Shown: one piece after another, positions 46,759 through 56,907 of the stretch
Position numbering within the stretch: the stretch's first letter is position 1
Layout: each line of letters opens with the position of its first letter
From: an uncultured Alphaproteobacteria bacterium
GTDB lineage: Bacteria > Pseudomonadota > Alphaproteobacteria > HIMB59
Assembly: GCA_902557145.1 (NCBI GenBank)
Contig: CACDYZ010000004.1
Span: forward strand, 1-64,000
Reading direction: 5' to 3'
DNA length: 64,000 nucleotides
Translations under genes and position numbers: made by a program
Notes under the pieces: model-generated
Told to the model about the DNA's origin: nothing
Seen by the model: only the letters and a program-made list of their open reading frames with translations
Database searches by the model: none

Positions 46759-48878
46759 ATAATATTTAAATGAACGACTATTGATAGTAATAGAATTGAT
46801 ACAATATTTGTTATTTTAATCATTGGGTTAACAGCTGGGCCTGCAGTATCCTTGTAAGGATCACCAACAGTATCACCGGTGATAGAAGCTTTATGCGTTT
46901 CACTACCTTTTCCACCTAAATTACCATCTTCAATATATTTTTTTGCATTATCCCATGCACCACCACCAGCAGTCATTGAAATAGCCACAAAAAAACCAGT
47001 AATTATAACTCCAATTAAAAGAGCACCAAGTGCTTGAAATGCAGTATTAACACTACCTGTAAGGGAATAAACACCGAAGAAGACAACCACTGGCGATAAA
47101 ACTGGGAGTAAAGATGGTATGATCATTTCTTTAATTGCAGATTTTGTTAAAATGTCTACACATTTCCCATAATCTGGTTTCTCTTTACCTGACATAATTC
47201 CTTTTTTTTCTTTAAACTGTTGTCTAACTTCTAAAACAACTGATCCAGCTGCTCTTCCAACAGCCGTCATGCTTAATGCACTAAATAAATATGGAAGTAA
47301 TCCTCCTAATAAAAGACCAATAATTACATATGGCTCTGACAGATCAAAAGATACGTCAAAAACATTATTACCTGTTTCCTTGTTAAAATATTTTAAATCC
47401 TCTGTGTAGGCTGCAAATAAAACTAAGGCTCCAAGACCGGCAGATCCGATTGCATATCCTTTAGTGACAGCTTTAGTGGTGTTTCCAACGGCATCAAGAG
47501 CATCAGTTCTTTGTCTTACACTTTTTCTCAATCCAGACATCTCAGCAATACCGCCTGCATTATCTGTTACAGGACCGTAGGCGTCTAGCGCAACTACCAT
47601 TCCTGCTAGAGCTAACATTGAAGTTACTGCAATAGCAATGCCGAATAGACCTGCTGTTGCAAATGTTAATCCAATACCCGCTACTATAATAAGCACAGGA
47701 ATAGCAGTAGACTCCATACCCATGGCTAATCCTTGAATAATATTTGTTGCATGACCAGTTTGGGAAGCTTCAGCAACGCTCTTCACGGGTCGATACTCTG
47801 TACTTGTGTAGTATTCAGTTATGAAAACAAGAGCTAAAGTAATTAATAAACCATAGACAGCACAGAGAAATAAATCCATACCGTTATACCACTTAGATCC
47901 TATTTGGAAATATTGATCAAAGCCAATTGAATAATGAGTGATTATAGCAAATAGAACAACTGAGATTATCAGTGTCATAAAGAAACCTTTATAAAGAGCT
48001 CCCATAATAGAGGATTTCGGTGAGGATATTGAGACAAACTGTGAACCTATAATAGAAGCAATGATGCTTGATCCAGCTAAAAGCAATGGGTAAATCGTTA
48101 AATCAGTTACTGCTCCTTGAAAGATTATTGCCAATACCATAGTTGCAACAATAGAAACGACATAAGTCTCAAATAAATCTGCAGCCATACCAGCACAGTC
48201 TCCTACGTTATCTCCTACATTGTCTGCAATAACAGCAGGATTTCTAGGGTCGTCTTCCGGAATATCTTTTTCAACTTTACCAACTAAGTCTGCACCAACG
48301 TCAGCACCTTTTGTAAATATACCCCCACCTAGTCTTGCAAAAATTGAAATTAAAGATGAACCAAAACCTAGAGCTACTAAAGGCTCAATAAGTTCTCTCC
48401 CGCTTCTACCAAAACCAAAATATAAAAGTAAAAAATATCCAGCAATACCTGCTAATGCTAAACCTACAACTAAAAGTCCAGTAACAGCACCAGCGTTAAA
48501 TGCCACATACAAACCCTTTTTCAAAGACTCACTAGAAGCTTGAGCAGTTATAACATTTGCACGAACTGATACGTTCATTCCTATGTATCCAGCTAAGCCT
48601 GATAAAACAGCACCAATCAAAAAACCAACTGGTACATCATATGTGTGTTCAAAAGGTATTAAAAAAAATGCAAGAAAGATCACTATGCCAACTATGGCTA
48701 TGGTAGTGTACTGTCTATTTAAGTAAGCTTTTGCACCCTCTTGAATAGCACCAGATATTTGAATCATTTTCTTGGTGCCTTTAGATAAACTTAATATTTT
48801 ATTTGTTGTAAATAAACCGAAAGCAATCGCTGCGATTGCAGCAAATAATACTATTTGCAAGTACTGTATTTGAGACAT
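46755..48878 (-). CDS. hppA: Membrane-bound proton-translocating pyrophosphatase
   Basis: 707 residues with about sixteen membrane segments. Pyrophosphate site motifs include [48 protein letters not shown] and the C-terminal [21 protein letters not shown]. The [10 protein letters not shown] segment has Lys and Thr at the positions that mark the K+-independent H+-pumping class. It uses pyrophosphate to build proton motive force. Convergent with bamE, overlapping by 4 bases. Confidence 0.97.
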   Translation of the reverse strand: MSQIQYLQIVLFAAIAAIAFGLFTTNKILSLSKGTKKMIQISGAIQEGAKAYLNRQYTTIAIVGIVIFLAFFLIPFEHTYDVPVGFLIGAVLSGLAGYIGMNVSVRANVITAQASSESLKKGLYVAFNAGAVTGLLVVGLALAGIAGYFLLLYFGFGRSGRELIEPLVALGFGSSLISIFARLGGGIFTKGADVGADLVGKVEKDIPEDDPRNPAVIADNVGDNVGDCAGMAADLFETYVVSIVATMVLAIIFQGAVTDLTIYPLLLAGSSIIASIIGSQFVSISSPKSSIMGALYKGFFMTLIISVVLFAIITHYSIGFDQYFQIGSKWYNGMDLFLCAVYGLLITLALVFITEYYTSTEYRPVKSVAEASQTGHATNIIQGLAMGMESTAIPVLIIVAGIGLTFATAGLFGIAIAVTSMLALAGMVVALDAYGPVTDNAGGIAEMSGLRKSVRQRTDALDAVGNTTKAVTKGYAIGSAGLGALVLFAAYTEDLKYFNKETGNNVFDVSFDLSEPYVIIGLLLGGLLPYLFSALSMTAVGRAAGSVVLEVRQQFKEKKGIMSGKEKPDYGKCVDILTKSAIKEMIIPSLLPVLSPVVVFFGVYSLTGSVNTAFQALGALLIGVIITGFFVAISMTAGGGAWDNAKKYIEDGNLGGKGSETHKASITGDTVGDPYKDTAGPAVNPMIKITNIVSILLLSIVVHLNII

Positions 48879-48909
48879 GGTAAGTTGTTAATCTATTTCT
48901 ATTTTATTT

Positions 48910-49296
48910 TCAAGGTGCTTTTTTAGAGGCATCATCAAGTAGAAAGTTGAAATATTTAACCTCTTCTTGGGTAAGAAAATCCTTAGAAAGCTTAATATAT
49001 TCGCTCATTAATATCTTTTTTTTCTCCTTATTTAAGAGGTATTCAGAGCAAAAGGCATAAAGTAAAAAAACAGTTATTTTGTTAGTTTTTTCAATAATTT
49101 TAGAATCTATCAACCCTTTAATTTTCTCTATATTAGAGTTGAAGCTCTCGTTTAAAGAAAATAATTTTTTTTTATTAAAAGGTCTTTTTTTAATATTTTG
49201 TTTGATGAATTCATCTAACTCAAAGTCAGTGGAATAATTTCTTTGAAATATAAATTGAAAAAAAAATAGTCTAGTATTTTTATTTAAATTAAGCAT
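48910..49296 (-). CDS. nusB: Transcription antitermination factor NusB
   Basis: 128 residues, mostly helical. The N-terminus (NTRLFFFQFIFQRNYS) fits the NusB ARxxALQxLYQ pattern in a diverged form, and the C-terminal helix region (LLYAFCSEYLLN...DFLTQEEVKYFNFLLDDAS) fits the second half. Assignment rests largely on position directly after ribH, with a 13-base overlap, which is conserved in proteobacteria. Confidence 0.75.
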   Translation of the reverse strand: MLNLNKNTRLFFFQFIFQRNYSTDFELDEFIKQNIKKRPFNKKKLFSLNESFNSNIEKIKGLIDSKIIEKTNKITVFLLYAFCSEYLLNKEKKKILMSEYIKLSKDFLTQEEVKYFNFLLDDASKKAP

Positions 49297-49709
49297 TTAA
49301 TCATTTTAACCATCGCACTTGCAGCTTCATGCCCTTTATTTTTGTTATCATTTTTTGATCTTTTTGAAGCTTGGGAATTATTGTATGCATTGATTATACC
49401 ATTAGAAATAAGAGTGGTTTTATTTTGATTTACTATATCTAAAAGGGCCTTTCCTACAGAGTCAGATATAACTTCAAAATGATAAGTTTGACCCTTAATA
49501 ACACATCCTAAGGCAATAAATAAATTATAGTTATTTGATTTTATTTTCCATTTTATCATTTGTGGGATTTCATAAACACCAGGAACAGTTAAAATTTCAT
49601 ATTTAAGGTCATTTTTTTCTAAAACTTTTATGCAAGATTTTGTTAGTGGATCTGTTATCTCTTTATAATAATCAGCTACAATTATTTTTATTTTTAATTT
49701 CGATTTCAT
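49284..49709 (-). CDS. ribH: 6,7-dimethyl-8-ribityllumazine synthase
   Basis: 141 residues. IIVADYYKEITDPLTKSCIKVLE, TVPGVYEIPQMIKW, ALGCVIKGQTYHFEVISDSVGKALLDI and the tail NKGHEAASAMVKMI match lumazine synthase. The catalytic His is in TYHFE. It joins the ribBA product with the pyrimidine precursor. Starts 5 bases after the ribBA stop. Confidence 0.95.
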   Translation of the reverse strand: MKSKLKIKIIVADYYKEITDPLTKSCIKVLEKNDLKYEILTVPGVYEIPQMIKWKIKSNNYNLFIALGCVIKGQTYHFEVISDSVGKALLDIVNQNKTTLISNGIINAYNNSQASKRSKNDNKNKGHEAASAMVKMIKCLI

Positions 49710-49714
49710 AATGA

Positions 49715-50788
49715 CTAAAGGCTCTCTATTTTATTGACGTTTAATCCATAAATTCCTAAATCTAAATCTTCTCCAAGTGAATTAGACAAAACAGAAATAT
49801 TATTAATTGAGAAATTTTTAAGAATTTGAGCTCCCAGACCATAGTATTTTACTTTTTCATCATTCGATAACTTTCCAAGATCTCCCAGTATTGGATTATT
49901 AATGAGTACTATTATTCCAGATCCATGAGATTTTATTTTCTCAATTGAGGCATGTAAGTCTTTTGTTTTTGGATTATTAAAATTCATTATTATATCATCA
50001 AAGCCTTGGACAGGATGAACTCTTGTCATTACGCTGTCTTGGTTGGATAAATCTCCTAAGTGTAAAGTTGCGTGGTGCAATCCATCAATGGTATTTTCAA
50101 ATACATTGAATTCAAAAATATCTGAGTAGATATTTTTAATTTGGTGTTGCTTTTCAGGAATTTTTTTTATGAGTAAGTCATTTTTAATTCTATACGCGAT
50201 CAAGTCTTGGATAGTACCTATGTTTAAAGAGTGTTTTTTTGCATAAGGTATCAGGTCCGGAACTCTTGCCATACTACCATCATCGTTCATGATCTCACAA
50301 ATTACAGCAGAGTCATTTAATCCAGCTAGTCTAGATATGTCTACAGCAGCTTCCGTGTGACCTGCCCTTGTTAGCACACCTCCATCCCATGCAATTAGAG
50401 GAAATACGTGTCCGGGACTAACAATATCTCCCTGTTTAAAATTTGGATTTATTGCAGCACTTACTGTTTCTGCTCTATCAAATGCAGAAATGCCTGTTGT
50501 AATGTTGGTACTAGACTCAATTGAAATGGTGAATGCTGTGGTCTTCTTCTTCCAATTATCTGGATTCATTAAAGGTAATTTTAATTCATCAGCTCTGGTC
50601 TCTGATATAGATAGACAAATTAAGCCTCTTCCATGAGTTGCCATGAAATTGATATGTCCTGGTTTGCAAAGAGAGGCAGGTATAATTAAATCACCTTCAT
50701 TTTCTCTATCTTCGCTATCAACCAGAATATACATTTTACCATTACGGGCATCATCTATAATATTTTCGATATTTGTAAAATCTGACAT
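49715..50788 (-). CDS. ribB: 3,4-dihydroxy-2-butanone 4-phosphate synthase with degenerate GTP cyclohydrolase II domain
   Basis: 357 residues. The N-terminal RibB domain (1-205) is intact: VDSEDRENEGDLIIPA, NFMATHGRGLICLSI, ISAFDRAETV, HVFPLIAWDGGVLTRAGHTEAAVDISRLAG. The C-terminal half occupies the GTP cyclohydrolase II position, but lacks the zinc-binding cysteine cluster and the SECLTGD-type motif (TRVHPVQGFDDIIM stands there). It is therefore probably a RibB enzyme with a non-catalytic tail; ring opening of GTP must come from another gene. Confidence 0.93.
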   Translation of the reverse strand: MSDFTNIENIIDDARNGKMYILVDSEDRENEGDLIIPASLCKPGHINFMATHGRGLICLSISETRADELKLPLMNPDNWKKKTTAFTISIESSTNITTGISAFDRAETVSAAINPNFKQGDIVSPGHVFPLIAWDGGVLTRAGHTEAAVDISRLAGLNDSAVICEIMNDDGSMARVPDLIPYAKKHSLNIGTIQDLIAYRIKNDLLIKKIPEKQHQIKNIYSDIFEFNVFENTIDGLHHATLHLGDLSNQDSVMTRVHPVQGFDDIIMNFNNPKTKDLHASIEKIKSHGSGIIVLINNPILGDLGKLSNDEKVKYYGLGAQILKNFSINNISVLSNSLGEDLDLGIYGLNVNKIESL

Positions 50789-50800
50789 TAATTTAACAAC

Positions 50801-51379
50801 CTATGTTTTTGAGGAGCGAGCGTATCTTGCTAGCATATCGACTTCAAGATTTAAAGTTTCATTTTTCTTATATGTATGAATGTCAGTATGTTTATAGGTA
50901 TGAGGGATGATCATACAATGACATTTATTTGTTTTAACATTATTTATTGTAAGAGAAATACCATTTAAAGAAATTGAACCTTTTTGAACTAAAAATTTTT
51001 TAAGGTTTTTTGGAAAAATAAAAGATAAAAACCAACTACTTCCAACTTTATATAATTCTTCAACAGAGCAAGTTGTATCAATATGACCAAAAACAAAATG
51101 ACCAGAAATCTCATCACCAACTTTTAAAGATTTTTCTAAATTAATTTTTTTTCCAACTTTCCAATATTTAGCATTGGTTTTATTCATTGTTTCATAAGAA
51201 ATATCTGCCTTAAAAGCATTTTTTTTTATTGATGTAACTGTTAAACAAATTCCAGAACAACATATTGAAGAACCTAACTTATATCCTTTTAATGAAGATT
51301 GGATTTCAACCACCAAGGACTTTTCTTCTCTTGTCAATTTTTTGATTTTACCTTGAGATTGAATTATTCCACTAAACAT
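50801..51379 (-). CDS. ribE: Riboflavin synthase alpha chain
   Basis: 192 residues, two lumazine-binding repeats. The start MFSGIIQSQGKIKKL, SICCSGICLTVTSI, and the second repeat HFVFGHIDTTCSVEEL with GSISLNGISLTINNV are the family signature. It dismutates two lumazines to riboflavin. The start overlaps the ribD stop as TAATG; ribB follows 12 bases later. Confidence 0.95.
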   Translation of the reverse strand: MFSGIIQSQGKIKKLTREEKSLVVEIQSSLKGYKLGSSICCSGICLTVTSIKKNAFKADISYETMNKTNAKYWKVGKKINLEKSLKVGDEISGHFVFGHIDTTCSVEELYKVGSSWFLSFIFPKNLKKFLVQKGSISLNGISLTINNVKTNKCHCMIIPHTYKHTDIHTYKKNETLNLEVDMLARYARSSKT

Positions 51380-52368
51380 TAGTTTGTAAATTTATAAATC
51401 ATATCCTCTCCATACTTTAAAGAAGATTTTAATATGAGATTATTTGTTATTGATTTCATTGATAAAAAATATTTTGCACTTGCATTTTTTATAGTCATGT
51501 TTGACTGGCAGACTATAACCTCATCAAATAAATTACAATTAAGAAAGTATTTAAAGGTATTAAGTCCGCCTTCGATAAGAATAGATTGGGTTTTCAATTT
51601 TTTAAATAAGGAGAAATTTTTAGTAACTGTTTTTTTATAGTCAACTATAATCAGCTTATAATTCTTAAATTTAATTTCTTTATTTGAGAATATTAATTTT
51701 GCAATATTTTTTGAAACACCTTGTAATCTACATGTTAATTTTGGCTTATCATCTAATAACGTATTCATACCAACAGCAATAGCGTCATGAGATAATCTCA
51801 GTTGATGCATAAAATATTGAGTTTGATCAGAAGTTATATTTTTATGAGTTGGGCTTTTACTAAACCCGTTTTTTGAGATTGCGATTTTAAGAGTAATGAA
51901 GGGTCTATTTAAAGTTTGACGTGTGTAAAAAAATTTATTAATTACCTTAAATCTATCTGTCGATTTTAATGAATGAAAAACTTTTATCTTTTGTTTTTTT
52001 AAAAAATCAATTCCCTTACCTTTTATATTTGGATTTGGATCTAATGAACTGATAAAAACTTTTTTTATACCAGCCTTTACAATTGCTTTAGCACAGCAGC
52101 TACTTTTTTTAAAACAAGGTTCTAAGCTAATGTACATGACAGTTTTATTATTTATTTTATTTTGTGATATTTTTTTTAAAGCATTAATTTCTGCATGAGG
52201 TCTCCCATTTTTTGAAGTTAAACCATAACTAAGGATAATACCTTTTGATGATTTAGAGTAATCTACAATCAGACATGCAACTGAAGGGTTTTTTCCTGTC
52301 AGTCCAATATTTCTAATTGATAAATTATTTACACTTTGAAGATAATTAAGGTGATTTTGACTAACCAA
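51379..52368 (-). CDS. ribD: Riboflavin biosynthesis deaminase/reductase RibD
   Basis: 329 residues. N-terminal deaminase with NPSVACLIV, HAEINAL and the zinc cysteines of SLEPCFKKSSCCAKAIVKAGI; C-terminal reductase from about residue 150 (RPFITLKIAISKNGF, HDAIAVGMNTLLDDKPKLTCR, ILIEGGLNTFKYF). The reductase part is short and diverged. It is the first of the ribD-ribE-ribB-ribH-nusB run. Confidence 0.93.
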   Translation of the reverse strand: MVSQNHLNYLQSVNNLSIRNIGLTGKNPSVACLIVDYSKSSKGIILSYGLTSKNGRPHAEINALKKISQNKINNKTVMYISLEPCFKKSSCCAKAIVKAGIKKVFISSLDPNPNIKGKGIDFLKKQKIKVFHSLKSTDRFKVINKFFYTRQTLNRPFITLKIAISKNGFSKSPTHKNITSDQTQYFMHQLRLSHDAIAVGMNTLLDDKPKLTCRLQGVSKNIAKLIFSNKEIKFKNYKLIIVDYKKTVTKNFSLFKKLKTQSILIEGGLNTFKYFLNCNLFDEVIVCQSNMTIKNASAKYFLSMKSITNNLILKSSLKYGEDMIYKFTN

Positions 52369-52371
52369 ATT

Positions 52372-52830
52372 TTACTTTTTGTCTATTGTGTCTAAAAACT
52401 GTTCAAAATCTTTAGTCTCACGGAAGTCTCTATAGACAGAAGCAAATCTTACATACGCAACCTTATCAATTGAAAAAAGAGCTTTCATAACAGACTCACC
52501 AATTACATTAGAACTAATTTCGTTTTCACCCATGCCCTCAACATCATTTACAATTCTGGAAATTAATTTTTCTTTGGTGTCTGTATCCACAGGTCTTTTG
52601 CGTAGTGCTAATTCAACAGACTTTGCTATTTTGTCTCTATCGAAATTTACTTTATCACCATCTTTTTTGACAACTACTATCTCTCTAAATTGAATTCTTT
52701 CGTGAGTAGTAAACCTACCTTTACAATCTATGCAGATTCTTCTTCTCCTTATAACAGAACCGTTTTCTGAGGGTCTTGAGTCTAAAACAGATGTCTCTTT
52801 GTTTTTGTCAATACAAAAAGGACATTTCAT
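52372..52830 (-). CDS. nrdR: Transcriptional repressor NrdR
   Basis: 152 residues. Zinc ribbon with CPFC and CIDCKGRFTTHERI pairs (residues about 3-45), then an ATP-cone domain (VVKKDGDKVNFDRDKIAKSVELALRKRPV). NrdR represses ribonucleotide reductase genes in response to dATP/ATP. Between glyA and ribD, as in many proteobacteria. Confidence 0.97.
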   Translation of the reverse strand: MKCPFCIDKNKETSVLDSRPSENGSVIRRRRICIDCKGRFTTHERIQFREIVVVKKDGDKVNFDRDKIAKSVELALRKRPVDTDTKEKLISRIVNDVEGMGENEISSNVIGESVMKALFSIDKVAYVRFASVYRDFRETKDFEQFLDTIDKK

Positions 52831-52835
52831 CAGGT

Positions 52836-54110
52836 TTAATAAATAGGATACTTAGAGCAAAGGTCCTGAACTTCTTTATTAATAGAACTTTCAAGCATAG
52901 AAATGTCAGAATTAGATACAGAGAGATTATTAATTATTGTTGAAATTTTTTCTCCAATAAATTTAAACTCTTCTTCTTTGAAACCTCTTGTTGTTGCAGC
53001 TGGAGATCCTAATCTAATACCAGAGGTAATAGTTGGAGGATTTGGATCGTTTGCAACACCGTTTTTGTTGCAAGTCATTCCAGCTCTCTCCAAGCTTTCT
53101 TCAGCATCTTTACCAGTTACATTTTTTGATCTTAAATCTACTAAGACCATATGAGAATCTGTGCCACCAGTAACGATATCTATTCCATTTGACATAAGTA
53201 CCTCGCCTAGAATTGATGCGTTCTTTTTGACTTGTTGAATATAGCTTTTAAACTCAGGTTGAAGAGCTTCTCCAAAAGCAACTGCTTTGGCTGCAATTAC
53301 ATGCATTAAAGGACCGCCTTGTAAACCAGGAAAAACTGAACTATTGAACTTCTTTCCGAGATCTAGGTCATTAGAAAGTATCATTCCCCCTCTTGGTCCT
53401 CTTATAGTCTTATGGGTAGTTGATGTAACCACATGTGCGTGTGGCAATGGATCTGGGTATTCTTTTGCAGCGACAAGACCAGAATAGTGAGCCATATCAA
53501 CTAATAAGTATGATCCAACTTTATCTGCGATCTCTCTGAATTTTTTAAAATCAATATTTCTTGGGTAAGCTGAGCCACCAGCAATTATCATACTAGGTTT
53601 ATGTTCGACTGCTAAACGTTCAACCTCATCATAATCTATTAAAGAGGTTTCTGGTCTAATGCCATACTGAATAGCATTAAAATATTTTCCAGATTGATTA
53701 GGTCGTGAGCCGTGAGTTAAGTGTCCACCAGCGTCTAAAGACATCCCTAAGATTGTGTCTCCAGGTTTAATTAATGCTAAAAATACAGCTTGGTTAGCTT
53801 GAGCACCTGAGTGAGGTTGGACATTGGCATAATTACAACCATATAATTCTTTTAAACGATCGATAGCAAGATTTTCAGCTATATCTACAAACTCACATCC
53901 GCCGTAATATCTTTTAGCACTATAACCCTCAGCATATTTATTAGTCATGATTGAACCTTGAGCTTCAAGAACAGCTTTAGAAACAATGTTTTCAGAAGCT
54001 ATTAATTCAATTTGATTTTGTTGTCTTGATAGTTCCTGTGAAATGCTTTGATATAAATCTTTATCTGCGTGTTCTAGGTTACTAGAAAAAAAATTCTCAC
54101 TGAGTGTCAT
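52836..54110 (-). CDS. glyA: Serine hydroxymethyltransferase
   Basis: 424 residues. [40 protein letters not shown], the PLP-lysine motif [19 protein letters not shown] (about 222-240) and [15 protein letters not shown] are diagnostic. It converts serine and THF to glycine and methylene-THF, linking to the one-carbon and glycine genes elsewhere in the window. Start overlaps the rpiB stop by 4 bases. Confidence 0.98.
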   Translation of the reverse strand: MTLSENFFSSNLEHADKDLYQSISQELSRQQNQIELIASENIVSKAVLEAQGSIMTNKYAEGYSAKRYYGGCEFVDIAENLAIDRLKELYGCNYANVQPHSGAQANQAVFLALIKPGDTILGMSLDAGGHLTHGSRPNQSGKYFNAIQYGIRPETSLIDYDEVERLAVEHKPSMIIAGGSAYPRNIDFKKFREIADKVGSYLLVDMAHYSGLVAAKEYPDPLPHAHVVTSTTHKTIRGPRGGMILSNDLDLGKKFNSSVFPGLQGGPLMHVIAAKAVAFGEALQPEFKSYIQQVKKNASILGEVLMSNGIDIVTGGTDSHMVLVDLRSKNVTGKDAEESLERAGMTCNKNGVANDPNPPTITSGIRLGSPAATTRGFKEEEFKFIGEKISTIINNLSVSNSDISMLESSINKEVQDLCSKYPIY

Positions 54111-54547
54111 ATTTGCGATATTCTCCTTAAATGTCTGCCTTTGTCAAATTCTGTTTTAAAATAGGCGTTGAGCATAGCAAAAATATTTTTTTTTACAAAA
54201 GGTCTTCCTTTTAAACAAATAACGTTACTATTATTGTGTTTTCTCGTCATTTTTGCTGTTTGTGCATTATGACAAAGAGAAGCTCTAATGTGCTTATGCC
54301 TATTTGCACTTATACTTACTCCTATTCCAGAACCACAGATCAAGATACCCATGCTGGATTTATTGATATTTTTACATAATGTTTTTGCAAATTTTGGATA
54401 ATCAACGGATTTATCTGAATTTGTCCCTAAATCTACAAAATTACATTTTTTTTTACCAAGGTATTCTTTGATAATAAACGATTTTAACCTGAAACCTGCA
54501 TGATCTGAGGCTATATAGATTGTTTCAATTTTTCTTGGCAACTTCAT
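54107..54547 (-). CDS. rpiB: Ribose-5-phosphate isomerase B
   Basis: 146 residues. [72 protein letters not shown] are the RpiB signature, with the catalytic Cys in ICGSG or its neighbourhood and the His pair. It is followed by glyA, the typical alphaproteobacterial order; its start overlaps recO by 23 bases. Confidence 0.95.
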   Translation of the reverse strand: MKLPRKIETIYIASDHAGFRLKSFIIKEYLGKKKCNFVDLGTNSDKSVDYPKFAKTLCKNINKSSMGILICGSGIGVSISANRHKHIRASLCHNAQTAKMTRKHNNSNVICLKGRPFVKKNIFAMLNAYFKTEFDKGRHLRRISQI

Positions 54548-55157
54548 TTCTAGAAAAAGGTAAATTAATATTCAAATTAATCAATACTCTGTTGACTATT
54601 CTGCTCATAAAATCAAAAAAAACTGATTGTTCATCTTTGTTGTTTTTTAAATATTCGTAAATATCCTCATTAGTTCTCAAATTACTCATATTATTAGAAT
54701 TAAATATTTTTTCTAAAACACTTTGATTGAAATCAGGTTGATAGCCTGAGGTTTTTAAGATTTCAAGCTCAAGTAATAATAGCTCTGACAGATAATTAGA
54801 CCTATCATTCATTTTAGACATTAATAGCAAATAATAATTTATAACATTAGAATTTTGATCAGCTAAAAAAAGTAACTTGTTTATTAAAAAGCAAAAATAA
54901 TCGATCGCCTTTAGCTCATATTTTGAAAATAAAAACCATTTAAAAGAATTAATAGATGTGGAGGAAAGACAAACATTATTGTTATCAAATTCAATATTAT
55001 TAAATCCCCCCTTAACATAATTAGTGCTTTTTTTTTTGGACTTTCCTCCAAAGACAACAAGAGATTTTTGGCCGTGCTCAGTAGAGTAAAATGAAACACT
55101 TAAATGATTTTCTTTAAAATTTTCTACTTTTGTTACTATAGCTTCGGTTTTATACAA
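54525..55157 (-). CDS. recO: DNA repair protein RecO
   Basis: 210 residues. N-terminal OB fold starting TEAIVTKVENFKENHLSVSFYSTEHGQKSLVVFGGKSK, then a helical region with YELKAIDYFCFLINKLL and a LLLLELEILKTSGYQPDF stretch typical of RecO. The usual C-terminal zinc cysteines are not apparent, as in many short RecO proteins. It loads RecA with RecF/RecR. The gene commonly preceding it, era, is not here; rnc ends 5 bases upstream. Confidence 0.85.
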   Translation of the reverse strand: MYKTEAIVTKVENFKENHLSVSFYSTEHGQKSLVVFGGKSKKKSTNYVKGGFNNIEFDNNNVCLSSTSINSFKWFLFSKYELKAIDYFCFLINKLLFLADQNSNVINYYLLLMSKMNDRSNYLSELLLLELEILKTSGYQPDFNQSVLEKIFNSNNMSNLRTNEDIYEYLKNNKDEQSVFFDFMSRIVNRVLINLNINLPFSRNEVAKKN

Positions 55158-55161
55158 TTAA

Positions 55162-55815
55162 TTATTTATTCAAGTTATTTATTATCTTTATCATTTTTTT
55201 TGCTGCTAAAATTTCTGCTTTTTGTTTAGAAATTCCCTCTGCCTCTACTTGGTTGTCATTGATTTTTAAAGACACTATAAATTTAGGTTTATGTTTTGTG
55301 CCAGCTTCTTCAATTAGATTATAGTCAGGGATAGTTTTATATTTTTTTTGACAATATTCTTGGATAAATGTTTTAGGATCTTTTTGAGGAAGAGTATCTA
55401 ATTCATCTTGCCATAATTCCATTATTAATTTTTTTGAAAAATCTAATCCTTTTCTTGTGTATGCAAATCCAATTAAAGACTCTAGAGCATCAGCGTATAC
55501 AGAATTTTTATTTGAGTTAGGGTCAAGCTGATGTTTAAAAAAATCACCTAAGTTATATTTTTTAAATATTTTGGCTAAAGTATTTGTATTTACAAGATGA
55601 ATAAATCTTCTTGAAATTTCATCCAGTGTATTATGAGAGAAAGTAGCAATCAAATATTCTGATATTACTAAACCTAAAACCCTATCTCCTAAGAACTCAT
55701 ATTTTTGAAATGGTTTATTAGAATTTTTTTTTGACTTTTCAAAACTATCATGTTGCAAACTTTTATCGAAGCCCTTAAGGCTTTTAAGAGTTTTGAAAAT
55801 TTGTGCCTTATTCAA
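55162..55815 (-). CDS. rnc: Ribonuclease III
   Basis: 217 residues. Endonuclease signature YEFLGDRVLGLVISEYL (about 38-54) and the second acidic site in SVYADALESLIGFAY (about 108-122), then a double-stranded RNA-binding domain (TFIQEYCQKKYKTIPDYNLIEEAGTKHKPKFIVSLKI). It processes rRNA precursors. Lies between lepB and recO. Confidence 0.96.
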   Translation of the reverse strand: MNKAQIFKTLKSLKGFDKSLQHDSFEKSKKNSNKPFQKYEFLGDRVLGLVISEYLIATFSHNTLDEISRRFIHLVNTNTLAKIFKKYNLGDFFKHQLDPNSNKNSVYADALESLIGFAYTRKGLDFSKKLIMELWQDELDTLPQKDPKTFIQEYCQKKYKTIPDYNLIEEAGTKHKPKFIVSLKINDNQVEAEGISKQKAEILAAKKMIKIINNLNK

Positions 55816-55820
55816 AATAT

Positions 55821-56552
55821 TTATTTGATAATATTAAATAGCCTATCATACCTAATATGTAGAGGTAAATTCCAAAATTTTGAAATTGAAAAATCTGTAT
55901 CAACTGAAAACCAGATAAACCAAACTTTTCCTATTATATTTACCTTGGGAACAAAACCTACCCCACTGAGAACTCTGCTGTCAGATGAATTATCTCTGTT
56001 GTCACCCATAAAAAAAAATTTGTCTTTAGGAATTTGGTATTCTGGTGTGTAGTCGAGTGGTCCATTATCAGTAATATTTAATATTTTATATTCATTTTCT
56101 ATTAACTGCTGAATATCTTTTTTATACTGATCATCAAAAAAAAACCCATCATCGAATTGATTTAACATTTCAAATTCTTTTGAATTATTTGACTTAATAT
56201 AAACTTCACCATTTATAACCTTAATTGTTTCCCCTGGTAAACCGATTAATCTTTTTACATAGTTTATATTTTCTTGACCAGGGAGTTTGAAGACGATTAC
56301 GTCACCTCTTTCAGGAATACTCTCAAATATTTTTCCTTTGAAGGGGGGTATTCCAAAGGGAAATGAATATCTTGAGTAGCCGTAGTCCCATTTAGAAACA
56401 AATAAAAAATCTCCTACTAATAAATTTGGTTTCATTGAACCAGAGGGAATTTTAAATGGCTCAATAGCAAAAGTTCTAATTACACCAGCAATAATTAAAG
56501 CCCAAAAAAGTGCTTTAAAATTATTAATCAAAGATGATTTAATTTTGCTCAA
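55821..56552 (-). CDS. lepB: Signal peptidase I
   Basis: 243 residues. One N-terminal membrane helix (about 10-27), the nucleophilic serine in IPSGSMKPNLLVGDFLFVSKW, the catalytic lysine in NYVKRLIGLPGETI, and FFMGDNRDNSSDSR. It removes signal peptides on the outer face of the inner membrane. Overlaps acpS by 14 bases. Confidence 0.97.
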   Translation of the reverse strand: MSKIKSSLINNFKALFWALIIAGVIRTFAIEPFKIPSGSMKPNLLVGDFLFVSKWDYGYSRYSFPFGIPPFKGKIFESIPERGDVIVFKLPGQENINYVKRLIGLPGETIKVINGEVYIKSNNSKEFEMLNQFDDGFFFDDQYKKDIQQLIENEYKILNITDNGPLDYTPEYQIPKDKFFFMGDNRDNSSDSRVLSGVGFVPKVNIIGKVWFIWFSVDTDFSISKFWNLPLHIRYDRLFNIIK

Positions 56553-56907
56553 TAATTACCGACGCAATCGAATATAACTTTGTATCTGTGAGGCTAACAT
56601 GAATGACACACTTTCCAAAAGTTTCATTCAAATAACTTTCAAGTTTATTTTTCAAAGAAATAACTGGTTTACCTAAGGTATCCCTGCTAACAACGATATC
56701 ATTTGGATAACAAGGAGATCTAAATCCTAGACCAATACTTTTGGAAAAGGCCTCTTTAATAGCAAAATTATTTGCTAGTAAATTAGAATCAATTTTTTTT
56801 AAATGGTCATTAATAAAGTATTTAGATATGAAGTTTTCTTTGTATTTTGCATAAATGTTACTTACTCTGTCTATCTCAACTAAATCTATTCCGTGGCCAA
56901 TTATCAT
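56539..56907 (-). CDS. acpS: Holo-[acyl-carrier-protein] synthase
   Basis: 122 residues. GHGIDLVEIDRVSNIYAKY with the Mg-binding Asp, FAIKEAFSKSIGLG with the second acidic residue, and a C-terminal HVSLTDTKLYSIASVIIE. It attaches 4'-phosphopantetheine to ACP. Overlaps pdxJ by 4 bases, the standard pdxJ-acpS pairing. Confidence 0.95.
   Translation of the reverse strand: MIIGHGIDLVEIDRVSNIYAKYKENFISKYFINDHLKKIDSNLLANNFAIKEAFSKSIGLGFRSPCYPNDIVVSRDTLGKPVISLKNKLESYLNETFGKCVIHVSLTDTKLYSIASVIIEQN

Noticed and set aside
48220..48543. Plus-strand frame opposite hppA
   Set aside because: Low-complexity Pro/Ser/Lys-rich shadow of a conserved membrane pyrophosphatase.
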